Positions 11,248-20,580 of a stretch of 64,000 nt of DNA are shown here, one piece after another. Source of the DNA: an uncultured Alphaproteobacteria bacterium (GTDB taxonomy: Bacteria; Pseudomonadota; Alphaproteobacteria; HIMB59; GCA-002718135). Every line of letters starts with the position of its first letter. Position 1 is the stretch's first letter. The translations under genes were made by a program, and so were the position numbers. The DNA lies in NCBI GenBank assembly GCA_902618015.1, contig CACMYX010000002.1, positions 62,001 through 126,000 on the forward strand, read 5' to 3'. A model generated the notes under the pieces. That model saw only the letters and a program-made list of their open reading frames with translations. It was not told the DNA's origin and did not search any database.

Positions 11248-12553
11248 ATTTACTAAGGCACATACTTAGTCCAATGATAAAAAAAGTACTAACCCCATAC
11301 CAATTTTTAATTAAACTGCCAGTAGACATAATTGGCCAGAACATAATTATAATTATTGCTATTGAGATTATTTTATATTTTTTTTCACCACTATTACCTT
11401 TTATAAAAAATATTAAAAAAATTAAATACAAAATAAATAAAATAAAAACAATTAATCCACCTTCTGTTAGCCATTGAATATATATATTGTGTGGATGAGA
11501 TGAGCATTCATAGTGTATCATCATATTTTGATAATCTTTATTATTATTACATAAAAATTTAAAATTATTTATTCCAATACCAGTGACTGGGTTATCCAAA
11601 AACATTCTAAATGATAATAAATATATTTCACCGTAAGCAGATGTTTTAAAATTTTTTATTATTTCGTAGAAACTTGGTTGAATATCTATAATTTTTGAAC
11701 AAATTTGTTCTTTATCATCAATACAATTAAAAAATTTCTCTACTTTTTGACCTTGATGATATTGTGTTGATTCAACCACTTTAAAATCATTGTAAGAAGG
11801 ATGTAAATAAGTAGTTATAAATATTAAAAAAATACCAATAATTATTGATAAAAAAATAGATTTTCTAAACCCATTTAGAAATACGAATAAAAATATCAAA
11901 CTTAAACCAAATGTTGCAAATGCCATTCTTTCTCCAGAAATAAAACTAATAAAAAGTATTGAAGATAAATATATCGAATGAAAAATAATTTTATTTTCAA
12001 ATTTTTTAATAGAAATAAGGAATGCAAATCCTAATAAGCCAAATTTTGATATATAAGAGCCAGGTATTAATTCATCCCCAAATGGTCCGGTTAATCTTCC
12101 ATACCAATTTGATTTAAAACCCAGTAAATCTTTACCAAAACCATTTTCTGGAGTGTAATTTAAAAATTGATAAAATGAATCTATACAAACAAATATAACA
12201 AGAACAGTAATAACTAATAAAGTTTGTTTAAAAAGTTCTCTTTTTTTAAAAATAATAAAATAACATAAAATTGGTATGAATAAAAATCTAATAAAAATTA
12301 AAGCATCTTGAAATGAATTTGTTTTGTTGTACGAAAAAAAACTTATAATTATAAGGCTCAACCAAAAAATAACTGATATCCTAATAAAATTAATTTTAAT
12401 TAATTTTGAATATTCTTTACGATAAACAAAATAAATAATTCCAAATATTAAGCCAAGAGTGATTACAATATCAGGTAATGCTGGACCAGTAATAAGAAAT
12501 AAAGGAATAAGTAAAAATAAATAACTAAAAAATTTTTCTGATAATTGCATCAT
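11231..12553 (-). CDS. O-antigen ligase/polymerase-like membrane protein
   Basis: Polytopic inner-membrane protein of 440 residues with about ten or more hydrophobic segments and one long periplasmic loop (about 255-345). The loop ends with SSHPHNIYIQWLTEGG, the HN-x-Y-x-x-x-L-x-E-x-G pattern of the Wzy_C/WaaL family, which transfers or polymerises lipid-linked glycans. A role in LPS O-antigen ligation is the usual reading, but WaaL and Wzy cannot be separated by sequence alone. The upstream ABC ATPase gene overlaps it by 4 nt (ATGA), so both are one transcript. Confidence 0.8.
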   Translation of the reverse strand: MMQLSEKFFSYLFLLIPLFLITGPALPDIVITLGLIFGIIYFVYRKEYSKLIKINFIRISVIFWLSLIIISFFSYNKTNSFQDALIFIRFLFIPILCYFIIFKKRELFKQTLLVITVLVIFVCIDSFYQFLNYTPENGFGKDLLGFKSNWYGRLTGPFGDELIPGSYISKFGLLGFAFLISIKKFENKIIFHSIYLSSILFISFISGERMAFATFGLSLIFLFVFLNGFRKSIFLSIIIGIFLIFITTYLHPSYNDFKVVESTQYHQGQKVEKFFNCIDDKEQICSKIIDIQPSFYEIIKNFKTSAYGEIYLLSFRMFLDNPVTGIGINNFKFLCNNNKDYQNMMIHYECSSHPHNIYIQWLTEGGLIVFILFILYLIFLIFFIKGNSGEKKYKIISIAIIIIMFWPIMSTGSLIKNWYGVSTFFIIGLSMCLSKFKNNY

Positions 12554-13476
12554 TTTTTATTAACAACTTTTAAGAAGACATCCTCTAAATCACCCTCAAA
12601 CGTATTAATTTCTTTAAAATCAATTTTATTTCTATTTAAAATATCAATTATTTTTTTTATATTTGTTTTATTTTTATCATAACTCAGTTTCAATACTCCA
12701 TTGTCTATAACTGGGTTAAACTCTTTTAAATCTTTAGGGACATCTATATTTTTATTAAAAATAAATGTAACAGATTTTGTTGAAATAATATTTAAAAGAT
12801 CGTCTTTTGATCCTTCAATGACTTTCTTACCATGATTAATTATAGTAATATTGTCACAAAGTTTTTCTGCTTCTTCAAGATAATGTGTAGTTAAGCATAC
12901 AGTTTTACCTTGTCTACTTATTTTTTTTATATAACTCCAAACTGATGTTCTTATATCAATATCTACACCTGCTGTCGGTTCATCTAAAATAATAATTTCA
13001 GGATCATGTACTAGGGCTTTACCAATTAATAATCTTCTTCTCATTCCTCCTGACAAAGTTCTAGCATACGCATTTCTTTGATCAGTTAACTTTAAGTTTT
13101 CTAAAATTTCATCAGTTTTCCTTTTCTTTTTTGGAACCCCATATAAACCTGCTTGAAGTTCTAATAATTCTGCTGGAGTAAAGAAAGGATCGATATTAAG
13201 TTCTTGTGGAACTATGCCAATTTTAAATTTACTTAATTTGATGTTTTTATCTATATTTATCCCACAAACATTAACTTCACCTGAATTTTTTTTAACTAAA
13301 CCGCCTAGTATATTTATAAAAGTTGATTTTCCTGCACCATTTGGCCCTAATAAACCATGAATAGTTCCCTTTTTTATTGTGATACTAAAATCAATAAGAG
13401 CTTTAACTTCCTGAGTTTTTTTTAAGAAGATTTTATTTACATTTTTTGCTTCAATTGAATATTTATAATCTGACAT
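12550..13476 (-). CDS. ABC transporter ATP-binding protein (ABC-2 export type)
   Basis: Nucleotide-binding subunit of 308 residues. Walker A is GPNGAGKST, the signature is LSGGMRRRLLIGKAL, Walker B is IIILDEPTAGVD, and the switch histidine follows in CLTTHYLEEAEKL. The C-terminal part ends with LEDVFLKVV, as in DrrA/NodI/YadG-like exporters. No ABC-2 permease gene lies beside it: the downstream gene is ligase-like and the upstream one is polA. The partner must be elsewhere or lost. The substrate is unknown. Confidence 0.87.
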   Translation of the reverse strand: MSDYKYSIEAKNVNKIFLKKTQEVKALIDFSITIKKGTIHGLLGPNGAGKSTFINILGGLVKKNSGEVNVCGINIDKNIKLSKFKIGIVPQELNIDPFFTPAELLELQAGLYGVPKKKRKTDEILENLKLTDQRNAYARTLSGGMRRRLLIGKALVHDPEIIILDEPTAGVDIDIRTSVWSYIKKISRQGKTVCLTTHYLEEAEKLCDNITIINHGKKVIEGSKDDLLNIISTKSVTFIFNKNIDVPKDLKEFNPVIDNGVLKLSYDKNKTNIKKIIDILNRNKIDFKEINTFEGDLEDVFLKVVNKK

Positions 13477-13507
13477 TTAATATAAATCTTATATATTTAA
13501 ATTTACA

Positions 13508-16249
13508 ATGAATAAAAAGAGTAGATTAATATTAGTTGATGGCTCTGCTTATATATTTAGAGCCTATTATGGACTTCCCCCTATGAATCGTGCAGATGGA
13601 ACTCCAATTAACGCTGTTTTTGGTTTTACGAATATGCTTGTTAAACTGATAGAAGATTATAGCGACGATAAAATGATAGTTATTTTTGATGCCGCAAGGG
13701 AAAATTTTAGAAATGAAATATATCGAGAATATAAGGCAAATAGAGGAGAAGCTCCTGATGACTTGATACCACAATTTCCTTTAATTAGAGAGTGTGTAAA
13801 GAGTTTTAATATTCCGCAATTAGAAATAGAGGGTTTTGAGGCTGATGATTTAATAGCTACTTATGTAAGATTAGCTGAAAAAGATAAAATTGAAACTATC
13901 ATTGTTTCCTCAGATAAAGATTTAATGCAGCTTGTTAGTAATAATGTGACAATGCTTGATCCAATGAAAAATAAAAAAATTGAAACTAAAGATGTAGAAG
14001 AAAAATTTGGAGTGCACCCAGATAAAGTTATTTTTATTCAAGCTCTAACAGGAGACAAAGTAGACAACATTCCAGGTGCTCCTGGTATTGGCCCTAAAAC
14101 AGCTTCTCAACTGATAAATGAATATAACGACATCGATGGTTTAATTAATAATCTTGATAAAATTAAACAAGAAAAAAGAAGAAAAATTTTAAAAGAATCA
14201 GAAAATGATATTAGAATAAGTTTAGAACTTGTAACACTTAAAAATGATGTGAAAATACCTGAGGGTATTAACAAAATAAAAACTTATAATGAATTAAAAA
14301 ATGAAAAAAATAATATCTTTGAGTTTCTTAAAGAGCAAGGGTTTAGATCAACATCTGAAAGATTAAAATCCAATTCTTTTATATCTACTGATAATCATAA
14401 TATTATTCAAAAAAAAGAAATAGAACCTAAGTACCAATTAATTAATTCAAAGAAAAATTTTGAAAAGGTTTTAACTGAAATTGAAAAAAAAGGTATATGC
14501 GCCATTGATACTGAAACTAACTCACTCAATATAGCAAAAGCTAAATTAGTTGGCATATCAATATGTTATAGTGAAGACATTTCTTACTATATTCCTATAA
14601 ACCATACTACTTTAGATGGATCAAAAAAAATTGATCATCAGTTAGAAGAAAATTATGTAATTAGTCATATTAATAAAATTTGTAAAAATGAATCAATCTT
14701 AAAAATTGGTCAAAACATAAAATATGATATTAGAATTTTACATAAGTATGGTGTAACGTTTAATTCAATTGCAGACACAATGTTAATTTCCTACTCAATT
14801 GATAATGGAATTTATAAGCACAATTTAGATGATCTATCTTTTAATCATTTAAATCATACAACTATTAAATATAAGGAAGTTGTAGGCACAGGTAAAAATG
14901 AAATTACTTTTGATAAAGTAACTATTGATAATGCAATTAATTATGCTGCCGAAGATTCTCTATTAACATTCAGGCTTTTTCAAAATCTTTATCCTCGTTT
15001 AATAAAAGAAAAGTCTAATTTTGTTTATCAAAAGATCGATCTGCCTCTTGTAGAGGTATTATCTTCAATTGAAGCAAATGGTATCGAGGTAAATAAAAAG
15101 TTTTTAACAAATTTAAGTAATGAATTTGAAAATGAAAGTAAAAAACTTGAAAAAAATATTTATAAACTTTCAAAAGAAGAGTTCAATATTGGTTCACCTA
15201 AACAATTAGGAGAGATATTATTTGTTAATCTTAAAATACCTGGTGGTAAAAAAACAAAATCAGGCACATATTCAACTGATTCTTCAACTTTAAATAATTT
15301 AGCCTTAGATGGATTTGAAATTGCACAACTTGTTCTTGATTGGAGGGAATTAACAAAACTTAAATCAACCTATACAGATGCGTTATTTAGATTAACAGAT
15401 GGTAAAAGTAGAGTTCATACATCATTTGGTTTAGCTAATACTTTAACAGGTCGATTAAGTTCTACAGATCCAAATCTTCAAAATATCCCAATTAGAACAG
15501 AAAATGGAAAAAAAATAAGAACAGCTTTTGTTAGTGGAAAAGGAAAAAAATTAGTCAGTTTTGATTATTCTCAAATAGAGCTTAGATTAGCTGCAGAAAT
15601 TTCTAGTGATAAAAATTTTATTAAAGCTTTTAAAAACAATGAGGATATTCATGCATCAACTGCAAAAGAGATATTTAATCTAAACGATAGTCAAATAAAC
15701 AACGATTATAGAAGAAAAGCAAAAGCAATTAATTTTGGCATTCTATATGGAATTAGTCCTTATGGTTTAGCTAAACAACTTGATATTTCCAATACAGAAG
15801 CAAAAGATTACATAAATGAGTATTTTATTAAATATCCAAAAATTAAAAAATATATGGAGCATCAAATTGATTTCGCAAAAACAAATCAATATGTTGAAAC
15901 AATTTTTAAAAGAAAAATTAATATTAAGGGAATTACCGATAAGAATTTTGCTGTTAGAGGTTTTGCAGAAAGACAAGCTATTAATGCACCAATTCAGGGT
16001 AGTGCAGCAGACATTATTAAATTAGCCATGATTGAAATTCATAAGCAAATAAAACTTAAAAATATTGAGGCTGAAATGCTTTTACAAGTACATGATGAAC
16101 TAATTTTTGAAGTTGAAAGTAAAAAATATGACAATTTAGTAAGTAATGTAAAAACGATTATGGAGTCTGTACATTTACAATATAAAGATTTTGCAGTTCC
16201 ACTCACTGTTGATTTTGGTGCTGGTGATCATTGGGGACAGGCACATTAG
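13508..16249 (+). CDS. polA: PolA, DNA polymerase I
   Basis: Repair and Okazaki-fragment polymerase, 913 residues, with all three domains. The 5'-3' exonuclease is at about 1-290 (LVDGSAYIFRAYYG, FEADDLIA, GDKVDNIPGAPGIGPKTA). The 3'-5' proofreading domain is at about 320-500 and looks active: AIDTETNSL, KIGQNIKYDI and NYAAEDSL keep the acidic metal ligands. The polymerase follows with motif A SFDYSQIELRLAAE, motif B RRKAKAINFGILYG and motif C QVHDELIFE. The divergent ABC ATPase starts 31 bp away, so both promoters share that short AT-rich space. Confidence 0.98.
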   Translation: MNKKSRLILVDGSAYIFRAYYGLPPMNRADGTPINAVFGFTNMLVKLIEDYSDDKMIVIFDAARENFRNEIYREYKANRGEAPDDLIPQFPLIRECVKSFNIPQLEIEGFEADDLIATYVRLAEKDKIETIIVSSDKDLMQLVSNNVTMLDPMKNKKIETKDVEEKFGVHPDKVIFIQALTGDKVDNIPGAPGIGPKTASQLINEYNDIDGLINNLDKIKQEKRRKILKESENDIRISLELVTLKNDVKIPEGINKIKTYNELKNEKNNIFEFLKEQGFRSTSERLKSNSFISTDNHNIIQKKEIEPKYQLINSKKNFEKVLTEIEKKGICAIDTETNSLNIAKAKLVGISICYSEDISYYIPINHTTLDGSKKIDHQLEENYVISHINKICKNESILKIGQNIKYDIRILHKYGVTFNSIADTMLISYSIDNGIYKHNLDDLSFNHLNHTTIKYKEVVGTGKNEITFDKVTIDNAINYAAEDSLLTFRLFQNLYPRLIKEKSNFVYQKIDLPLVEVLSSIEANGIEVNKKFLTNLSNEFENESKKLEKNIYKLSKEEFNIGSPKQLGEILFVNLKIPGGKKTKSGTYSTDSSTLNNLALDGFEIAQLVLDWRELTKLKSTYTDALFRLTDGKSRVHTSFGLANTLTGRLSSTDPNLQNIPIRTENGKKIRTAFVSGKGKKLVSFDYSQIELRLAAEISSDKNFIKAFKNNEDIHASTAKEIFNLNDSQINNDYRRKAKAINFGILYGISPYGLAKQLDISNTEAKDYINEYFIKYPKIKKYMEHQIDFAKTNQYVETIFKRKINIKGITDKNFAVRGFAERQAINAPIQGSAADIIKLAMIEIHKQIKLKNIEAEMLLQVHDELIFEVESKKYDNLVSNVKTIMESVHLQYKDFAVPLTVDFGAGDHWGQAH

Positions 16250-16259
16250 AATATATTTT

Positions 16260-16388
16260 ATGGAAATTAAAAAAAAAATTAAGAAAAGAAATCCATTTGC
16301 TCAAGATTTAAAACTACCTAAATATAAACAAAGAATTGTTAGAAATAAAAAAGCTTACACAAGAAAAGGAAAAAAAAAGGTTATTTAG
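16260..16388 (+). CDS. arfA: ArfA-like alternative ribosome-rescue peptide, 42 aa
   Basis: A 42-residue, very basic peptide starting at the ATG 10 bases after the polA stop. Its core reads P-K-Y-K-Q-R-I-V-R-N-K-K-A-Y-T-R-K-G-K, close to the E. coli ArfA core P-L-F-R-Q-R-V-E-K-N-K-K-(GKGS)-Y-M-R-K-G-K. ArfA recruits RF2 to ribosomes stalled on non-stop mRNA when trans-translation fails. The hydrophobic C-terminal tail of full-length E. coli ArfA is absent; this gene ends where the active truncated form does. A longer frame from 16191 lies inside polA and is rejected. The stop interlocks with the convergent glutaredoxin stop. Resemblance is judged by eye, so moderate confidence. Confidence 0.62.
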   Translation: MEIKKKIKKRNPFAQDLKLPKYKQRIVRNKKAYTRKGKKKVI

Positions 16389-16627
16389 AATTCTTCATCA
16401 AAGGTATTCATTTCAAACCATTTTTCAAGTTCATGATACCCTCCAATTTTTTCACCATTTAAAATTATTTGAGGAAAAGTTTTAGCGTTTGGAAATTTTT
16501 CAAAAAAATCTTCTCTCGTATAATCTGTATTAAGCATATAAATCTTTGGATTATATTTAGCTAATCGCAGTTTAGCTCTATCACAGTAACCACAATTAGT
16601 TTTAGAATATATCTCTGCTTCCATCAA
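16385..16627 (-). CDS. Glutaredoxin of the ribonucleotide reductase operon
   Basis: An 80-residue glutaredoxin-fold protein with the dithiol site CGYC (Cys12, Cys15), the TFPQIILNG cis-proline segment and the GGYHEL glutathione-binding end. The start overlaps the nrdB stop as ATGA, so it is translated with the reductase. It is most likely the electron donor that re-reduces NrdA, like Grx1 or NrdH; the CGYC site and GG motif favour glutathione-dependent glutaredoxin. Its tail overlaps the ArfA-like gene by 4 nt. Confidence 0.9.
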   Translation of the reverse strand: MMEAEIYSKTNCGYCDRAKLRLAKYNPKIYMLNTDYTREDFFEKFPNAKTFPQIILNGEKIGGYHELEKWFEMNTFDEEF

Positions 16628-17613
16628 AATGCTTCATCAAAACTTAAAGCTCTATCTGTAGGTCTTTGATACTCAGACACTCTTTTTTCGAAAAAGTTTG
16701 TAACATTTTGAACGTCTAAAGCTCTCATAAAATCAAAAGGATTCTCTGTCTTAAAGACTCTGTCAAATTCAAATAGATCAGCAATCCTGTCTGCAACAGC
16801 TTCGATATACTGACACATTAAATCAGCATTCATGCCAATCAAATCTACTGGGAGTGCATCTTTTACGAATTCTTTTTCAAAAGCTACTGCTTCTCTAACA
16901 ATTTCCTCAAATTGTGATTGAGGAACGTCTGAAGGAATTAGAGATAAGTCACTAATATCTGCATCAGTTAATGTTTTATTATTAAACTTGTCTCTTAAAG
17001 TCCTGAACATTAACGATGAGAAGCTAAAGTGCATTCCTTCATCTCTTGCAATCCAATCGTTTGATAAAGCTAAACCAGGCAGTAAACCTCTTTTTCTGAA
17101 ATAATATATTGCACAGAAAGAGCCTGCAAAAAATAAACCTTCAACTAATCCAAATCCTATGAGTCTTGTTAATAAATTTTGACTACCATTGAGCCATTTT
17201 GATACCCATTGTGCTTTGTGGTTAATACATGGTACGTTTTGTATTGCATCAAAAAGCATATCTTTTTCTTTTGCATCTTTTACATAAGCTTCTATTTGAA
17301 GACCATACATCTCTGCATGAATTGATTCATTCAACATTTGCATAGATATGAAACATCTTGCTTCAGGAATTAAAATTTCTTTGTAGAACCTACTTGCTAG
17401 GTTTTCGTTAATCATTGCCTCAGAGTTTGCAAAATATGCAAGTACATGCTTAATAAAATGCTTTTCACCATCATTTAAAGTTTCAAGATCTCTCAGATCA
17501 TCTTGTAAGGATACTTCTTCGGTTGTCCAAAAGGCCTGAATATGTTGTTTGTACCTATCCCAAATTTCTTGGTTTTTTATTGGAAATATTGATTTAACGC
17601 CTTTTGATATCAT
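16624..17613 (-). CDS. nrdB: NrdB, class Ia ribonucleotide reductase small subunit
   Basis: Ferritin-like di-metal protein that carries the tyrosyl radical for dNTP synthesis. The helix LNESIHAEMYG gives the E-x2-H-x3-Y spacing of E. coli Glu115-His118-Tyr122, so the radical tyrosine is present and this is a conventional oxygen-dependent subunit. The second ligand set is in WIARDEGMHFSF. The C-terminus (TDRALSFDEAF) is the docking tail for NrdA. Length 329 is normal. It lies 14 bases after nrdA and overlaps the glutaredoxin gene by 4 nt. Confidence 0.96.
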   Translation of the reverse strand: MISKGVKSIFPIKNQEIWDRYKQHIQAFWTTEEVSLQDDLRDLETLNDGEKHFIKHVLAYFANSEAMINENLASRFYKEILIPEARCFISMQMLNESIHAEMYGLQIEAYVKDAKEKDMLFDAIQNVPCINHKAQWVSKWLNGSQNLLTRLIGFGLVEGLFFAGSFCAIYYFRKRGLLPGLALSNDWIARDEGMHFSFSSLMFRTLRDKFNNKTLTDADISDLSLIPSDVPQSQFEEIVREAVAFEKEFVKDALPVDLIGMNADLMCQYIEAVADRIADLFEFDRVFKTENPFDFMRALDVQNVTNFFEKRVSEYQRPTDRALSFDEAF

Positions 17614-17627
17614 TCTTTACTCCTTCT

Positions 17628-20381
17628 TTATGCACTGCAAGTTTCGCAATCTTCTGGTTCATTGTTTTGCTTAATAGCAGTATTTATATAAGCATCTTTT
17701 GCTGCTTTTTCTGATGAAACTGTAACTTTTACAGCATCAACTGCTGATCTACTTCTGAGATAATACATTCCTGTTTTAAGACCTTTTTTCCAAGCATACA
17801 TATGCATTGAATTAACTTTTCCAAATGTAGGTGTTGAAAGCCAAAGATTCATTGATTGGGTTTGATCAATAAATGGTGCTCTATCTGCTGACATATCAAT
17901 TACAGTTTTTTGTGATACTTCCCAAACTGTTTTATAAATTTCTTTTAGTTCAGCTGGAATTTCATTTATGTTTTCTACCGATCCATTTTCTAAAATTATT
18001 TTATCTCTCATTTCTTTATTCCACAATCCTCTTTGAGAAAGTTCATTCACTAAATATCTATTTACAAGTAAGAACTCACCTGAGAGTGTTTGTCTTTTAT
18101 ATATATTAGAGGTTTGTATTTGGAATGTTTCAGTATTACCTAATATAATACCTGTTGACGCAGTTGGCATGCAAGCTGTTGTTAAAGAGTTTCTTACACC
18201 GTGCTCTTTAATTTTAGCTCTAAGTGAATCCCAATCCCACTTTGAGGAAGGACTAACATTCCAAAGATCAAATTGAAACTTACCCTCCGAAATTGGTGAG
18301 TTTTTAAATGTTTCGTAAGTTCCTTTTTCTTTTGCTAACTCGCATGAAGCTTCTAAAGCGCCAAAGTAAATTGTTTCAAAAATTAATTTATTTATTTCTT
18401 TGGCTTCCTCAGATTCATAAGCTATTCCCATTTTAAAGTAGACATCTGCAAGCCCTTGTATTCCTAAACCTATAGGTCTATGTTTATTATTAGACCTTTC
18501 CGTTTTATCAGTTGGATAGAAATTAATATCAATTACTTCATCCAAGTTTTTTGTAGCCAATTTTGCAGTTTCATAAAGACCATCATAATCATATATTAAT
18601 TTTTTATCTGATTTTTTTACAAATTTTGGCAGAGCTATAGAAGCTAAGTTACATACAGATGTTTCATTCTTATCTGAATATTCAACTATCTCTGCACACA
18701 GGTTTGAAGATTTAATGACACCAATATTTTTTTGATTAGACTTATTATTAATAGAGTCTTTATAAAGCATATAAGGTTGTCCTGTTTCTATTTGTGCTTC
18801 TATGATTTTAGACATTAAATCTCTTGCTTTAATTTTTTCTAAATGCTTCATTTCATTTTCATACTTTGTGTAAAGTTTTTCAAACTCGTCACCATAAACA
18901 CTTGAAAGGCCTGGACATTCATGTTCACTCATAAGTGTCCACTCTTCATCATTTTCTACTCTCTTCATGAATAAATCTGGTATCCATAAAGCGTAAAACA
19001 AATCTCTTGCTCTAAATTCTTCGGCACCTGTATTTTTTCTAAGTTCTAGAAATTTCTCAATGTCGGCGTGCCAAGGTTCTAAGTAAACTGCAAAAGAGCC
19101 TTTTCTTTTACCGCCACCTTGATCAACTGATTTAGCAGTCTCATTAAATATTTTCAAAAATGGAATAAGGCCATTAGATTTGCCGTTTGTTGATTTTATT
19201 CTACTTCCACTACCTCTAATATTGTGAGCGTGCATGCCAATACCACCAGCAGTTTTAGATATTAGGGCACAATCTTTTATAGTATTAAAAATACCTTCTA
19301 TAGAGTCATCCTCCATACCTATCAAAAAGCATGAAGATAATTGCTGCATTTTTAATCCACTATTAAACAATGTTGGAGTAGCATGTGTATACATACCAGT
19401 TGATAAACTTTTATAAGTTTCTTTTATTTTATCTAAATTAAACTCATTACCGGTAACTGTTAAAGTAACTCTCATCCAAAGGTCTTGAGGTCTTTCAATT
19501 GTTTTATTATCGAACTTTAATAAATATGCTCTTATAAGTGTTGTCAGAGCAAAATAATCAAAAGTATAATCTTTGTCATAATCAATTACGGACTCTATTA
19601 AATCTGCATTCTCCATTACCTTTTTATAATATTCTTCTCTTAACAATCCATCATCGTATAAATTTTTTGTTGCTATGATGAAACCTGGAGTTTCTTTATG
19701 AAGTGAGTTAACTTTTATTCTTGCTGCAAGATAAGAATAATCAGGATGTTCAACTGTTAAAGCGGCAGCAGTTTCAGCAAGATAAGTATCAATTTCAACG
19801 GAACTAATATCACTATATAAACCAGGAACAGCTTTTTGAACAACGACAATTGGATCAATATTTAGACCAGTAGATAGAACAGAAACTCTATTGGTTATTT
19901 TATCCAGTGAAATTGGTTCTTTACTTCCATCTCTTTTAGTTACCATCATTGAAGAAGCTTTTTCTCCAACTTGTTCTTTTAGTTTTTTAGTGTGATATCT
20001 TGAAGCCGCTCTTTGTTCTCTATACAAAACATACGCTCTAGCAACTTTATGATGCTCATCCCTCATAAGTGCTAACTCCACTTGATCTTGTATGTCCTCA
20101 ATGTGAATCATGTCACCGTCAGCAATCCTTCTTGTTAGAGCCGAGACAACTTTATGTGTTAAGGCTTCAACTGTTTTATGAATTCCATCTTGTTGTTCTT
20201 TTTCCTTATTTTTATCATTTCTAATTTTTGTTTGTGCTAAGAATGCTTTTTTTATAGCGTTTGAAATTTTATCAGATTTGAAAGGAGTAATAGCTCCGTC
20301 ACGGCGCACGACACTTAATGTTAAAATATTTACACTTTTTTCTTCTGAGATTTTTGCTGATACCTGTAGATTGTCTGACAT
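17628..20381 (-). CDS. nrdA: NrdA, class Ia ribonucleotide reductase large subunit with two ATP-cones
   Basis: Catalytic subunit, 917 residues, longer than E. coli NrdA (761) because two ATP-cone regulatory domains precede the barrel: one from about residue 24 (VVRRDGAITPFKSDKI) and one from about 148 (VTKRDGSKEPISLDKI). The active-site region has LSSCFLIGM, NLCAEIVEYS and a finger loop with NLASIALP. The C-terminal redox pair is Cys912/Cys915 in CETC, reduced by the glutaredoxin encoded downstream. Two cones occur in some other proteobacterial NrdA proteins. Predicted NrdR boxes lie 39-85 bases upstream of the start. Confidence 0.96.
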   Translation of the reverse strand: MSDNLQVSAKISEEKSVNILTLSVVRRDGAITPFKSDKISNAIKKAFLAQTKIRNDKNKEKEQQDGIHKTVEALTHKVVSALTRRIADGDMIHIEDIQDQVELALMRDEHHKVARAYVLYREQRAASRYHTKKLKEQVGEKASSMMVTKRDGSKEPISLDKITNRVSVLSTGLNIDPIVVVQKAVPGLYSDISSVEIDTYLAETAAALTVEHPDYSYLAARIKVNSLHKETPGFIIATKNLYDDGLLREEYYKKVMENADLIESVIDYDKDYTFDYFALTTLIRAYLLKFDNKTIERPQDLWMRVTLTVTGNEFNLDKIKETYKSLSTGMYTHATPTLFNSGLKMQQLSSCFLIGMEDDSIEGIFNTIKDCALISKTAGGIGMHAHNIRGSGSRIKSTNGKSNGLIPFLKIFNETAKSVDQGGGKRKGSFAVYLEPWHADIEKFLELRKNTGAEEFRARDLFYALWIPDLFMKRVENDEEWTLMSEHECPGLSSVYGDEFEKLYTKYENEMKHLEKIKARDLMSKIIEAQIETGQPYMLYKDSINNKSNQKNIGVIKSSNLCAEIVEYSDKNETSVCNLASIALPKFVKKSDKKLIYDYDGLYETAKLATKNLDEVIDINFYPTDKTERSNNKHRPIGLGIQGLADVYFKMGIAYESEEAKEINKLIFETIYFGALEASCELAKEKGTYETFKNSPISEGKFQFDLWNVSPSSKWDWDSLRAKIKEHGVRNSLTTACMPTASTGIILGNTETFQIQTSNIYKRQTLSGEFLLVNRYLVNELSQRGLWNKEMRDKIILENGSVENINEIPAELKEIYKTVWEVSQKTVIDMSADRAPFIDQTQSMNLWLSTPTFGKVNSMHMYAWKKGLKTGMYYLRSRSAVDAVKVTVSSEKAAKDAYINTAIKQNNEPEDCETCSA

Positions 20382-20419
20382 TTAAATTCTATCCATTTTT
20401 AAAAAATTATTGTCGAAAA

Positions 20420-20435
20420 ACACAATATGTAGTGC
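20420..20435 (-). promoter_or_regulatory. NrdR box 1 upstream of nrdA
   Basis: ACACAATATGTAGTGC matches the NrdR consensus acaCwAtATaTwGtgt at 14 of 16 positions. NrdR is the ATP-cone repressor of ribonucleotide reductase operons. The site lies 39 bases upstream of the nrdA ATG. On the minus strand it overlaps a plausible -10 (TATTGT) that stands 18 bases from TTGTCC. Confidence 0.75.
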
Positions 20436-20450
20436 CGCCGAAAAGGGACA

Positions 20451-20466
20451 ATACAATATTTGCTCA
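20451..20466 (-). promoter_or_regulatory. NrdR box 2 upstream of nrdA, weaker half
   Basis: ATACAATATTTGCTCA keeps the left half of the NrdR consensus (10 of 16 positions overall). It starts exactly 31 bp from the start of box 1, leaving 15 bp between them, which is the three-turn spacing known for tandem NrdR boxes. The spacing is what supports the call; the right half is poor. Confidence 0.6.
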
Positions 20467-20580
20467 ATATCGCAATAAGAACAAAATAAGAACATAAATA
20501 TTTTTTTTATCATGTCAATCCCTTACTTAATTCATATTTTTATGAGGCAAACAAGTTATTGAAATATTTACATTTACTTA

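Noticed and set aside
16191-16388. 65-residue version of the ArfA-like protein starting inside polA
   Set aside because: The extra residues overlap the polA C-terminus in another frame; the ATG at 16260 gives the compact basic peptide after polA ends.
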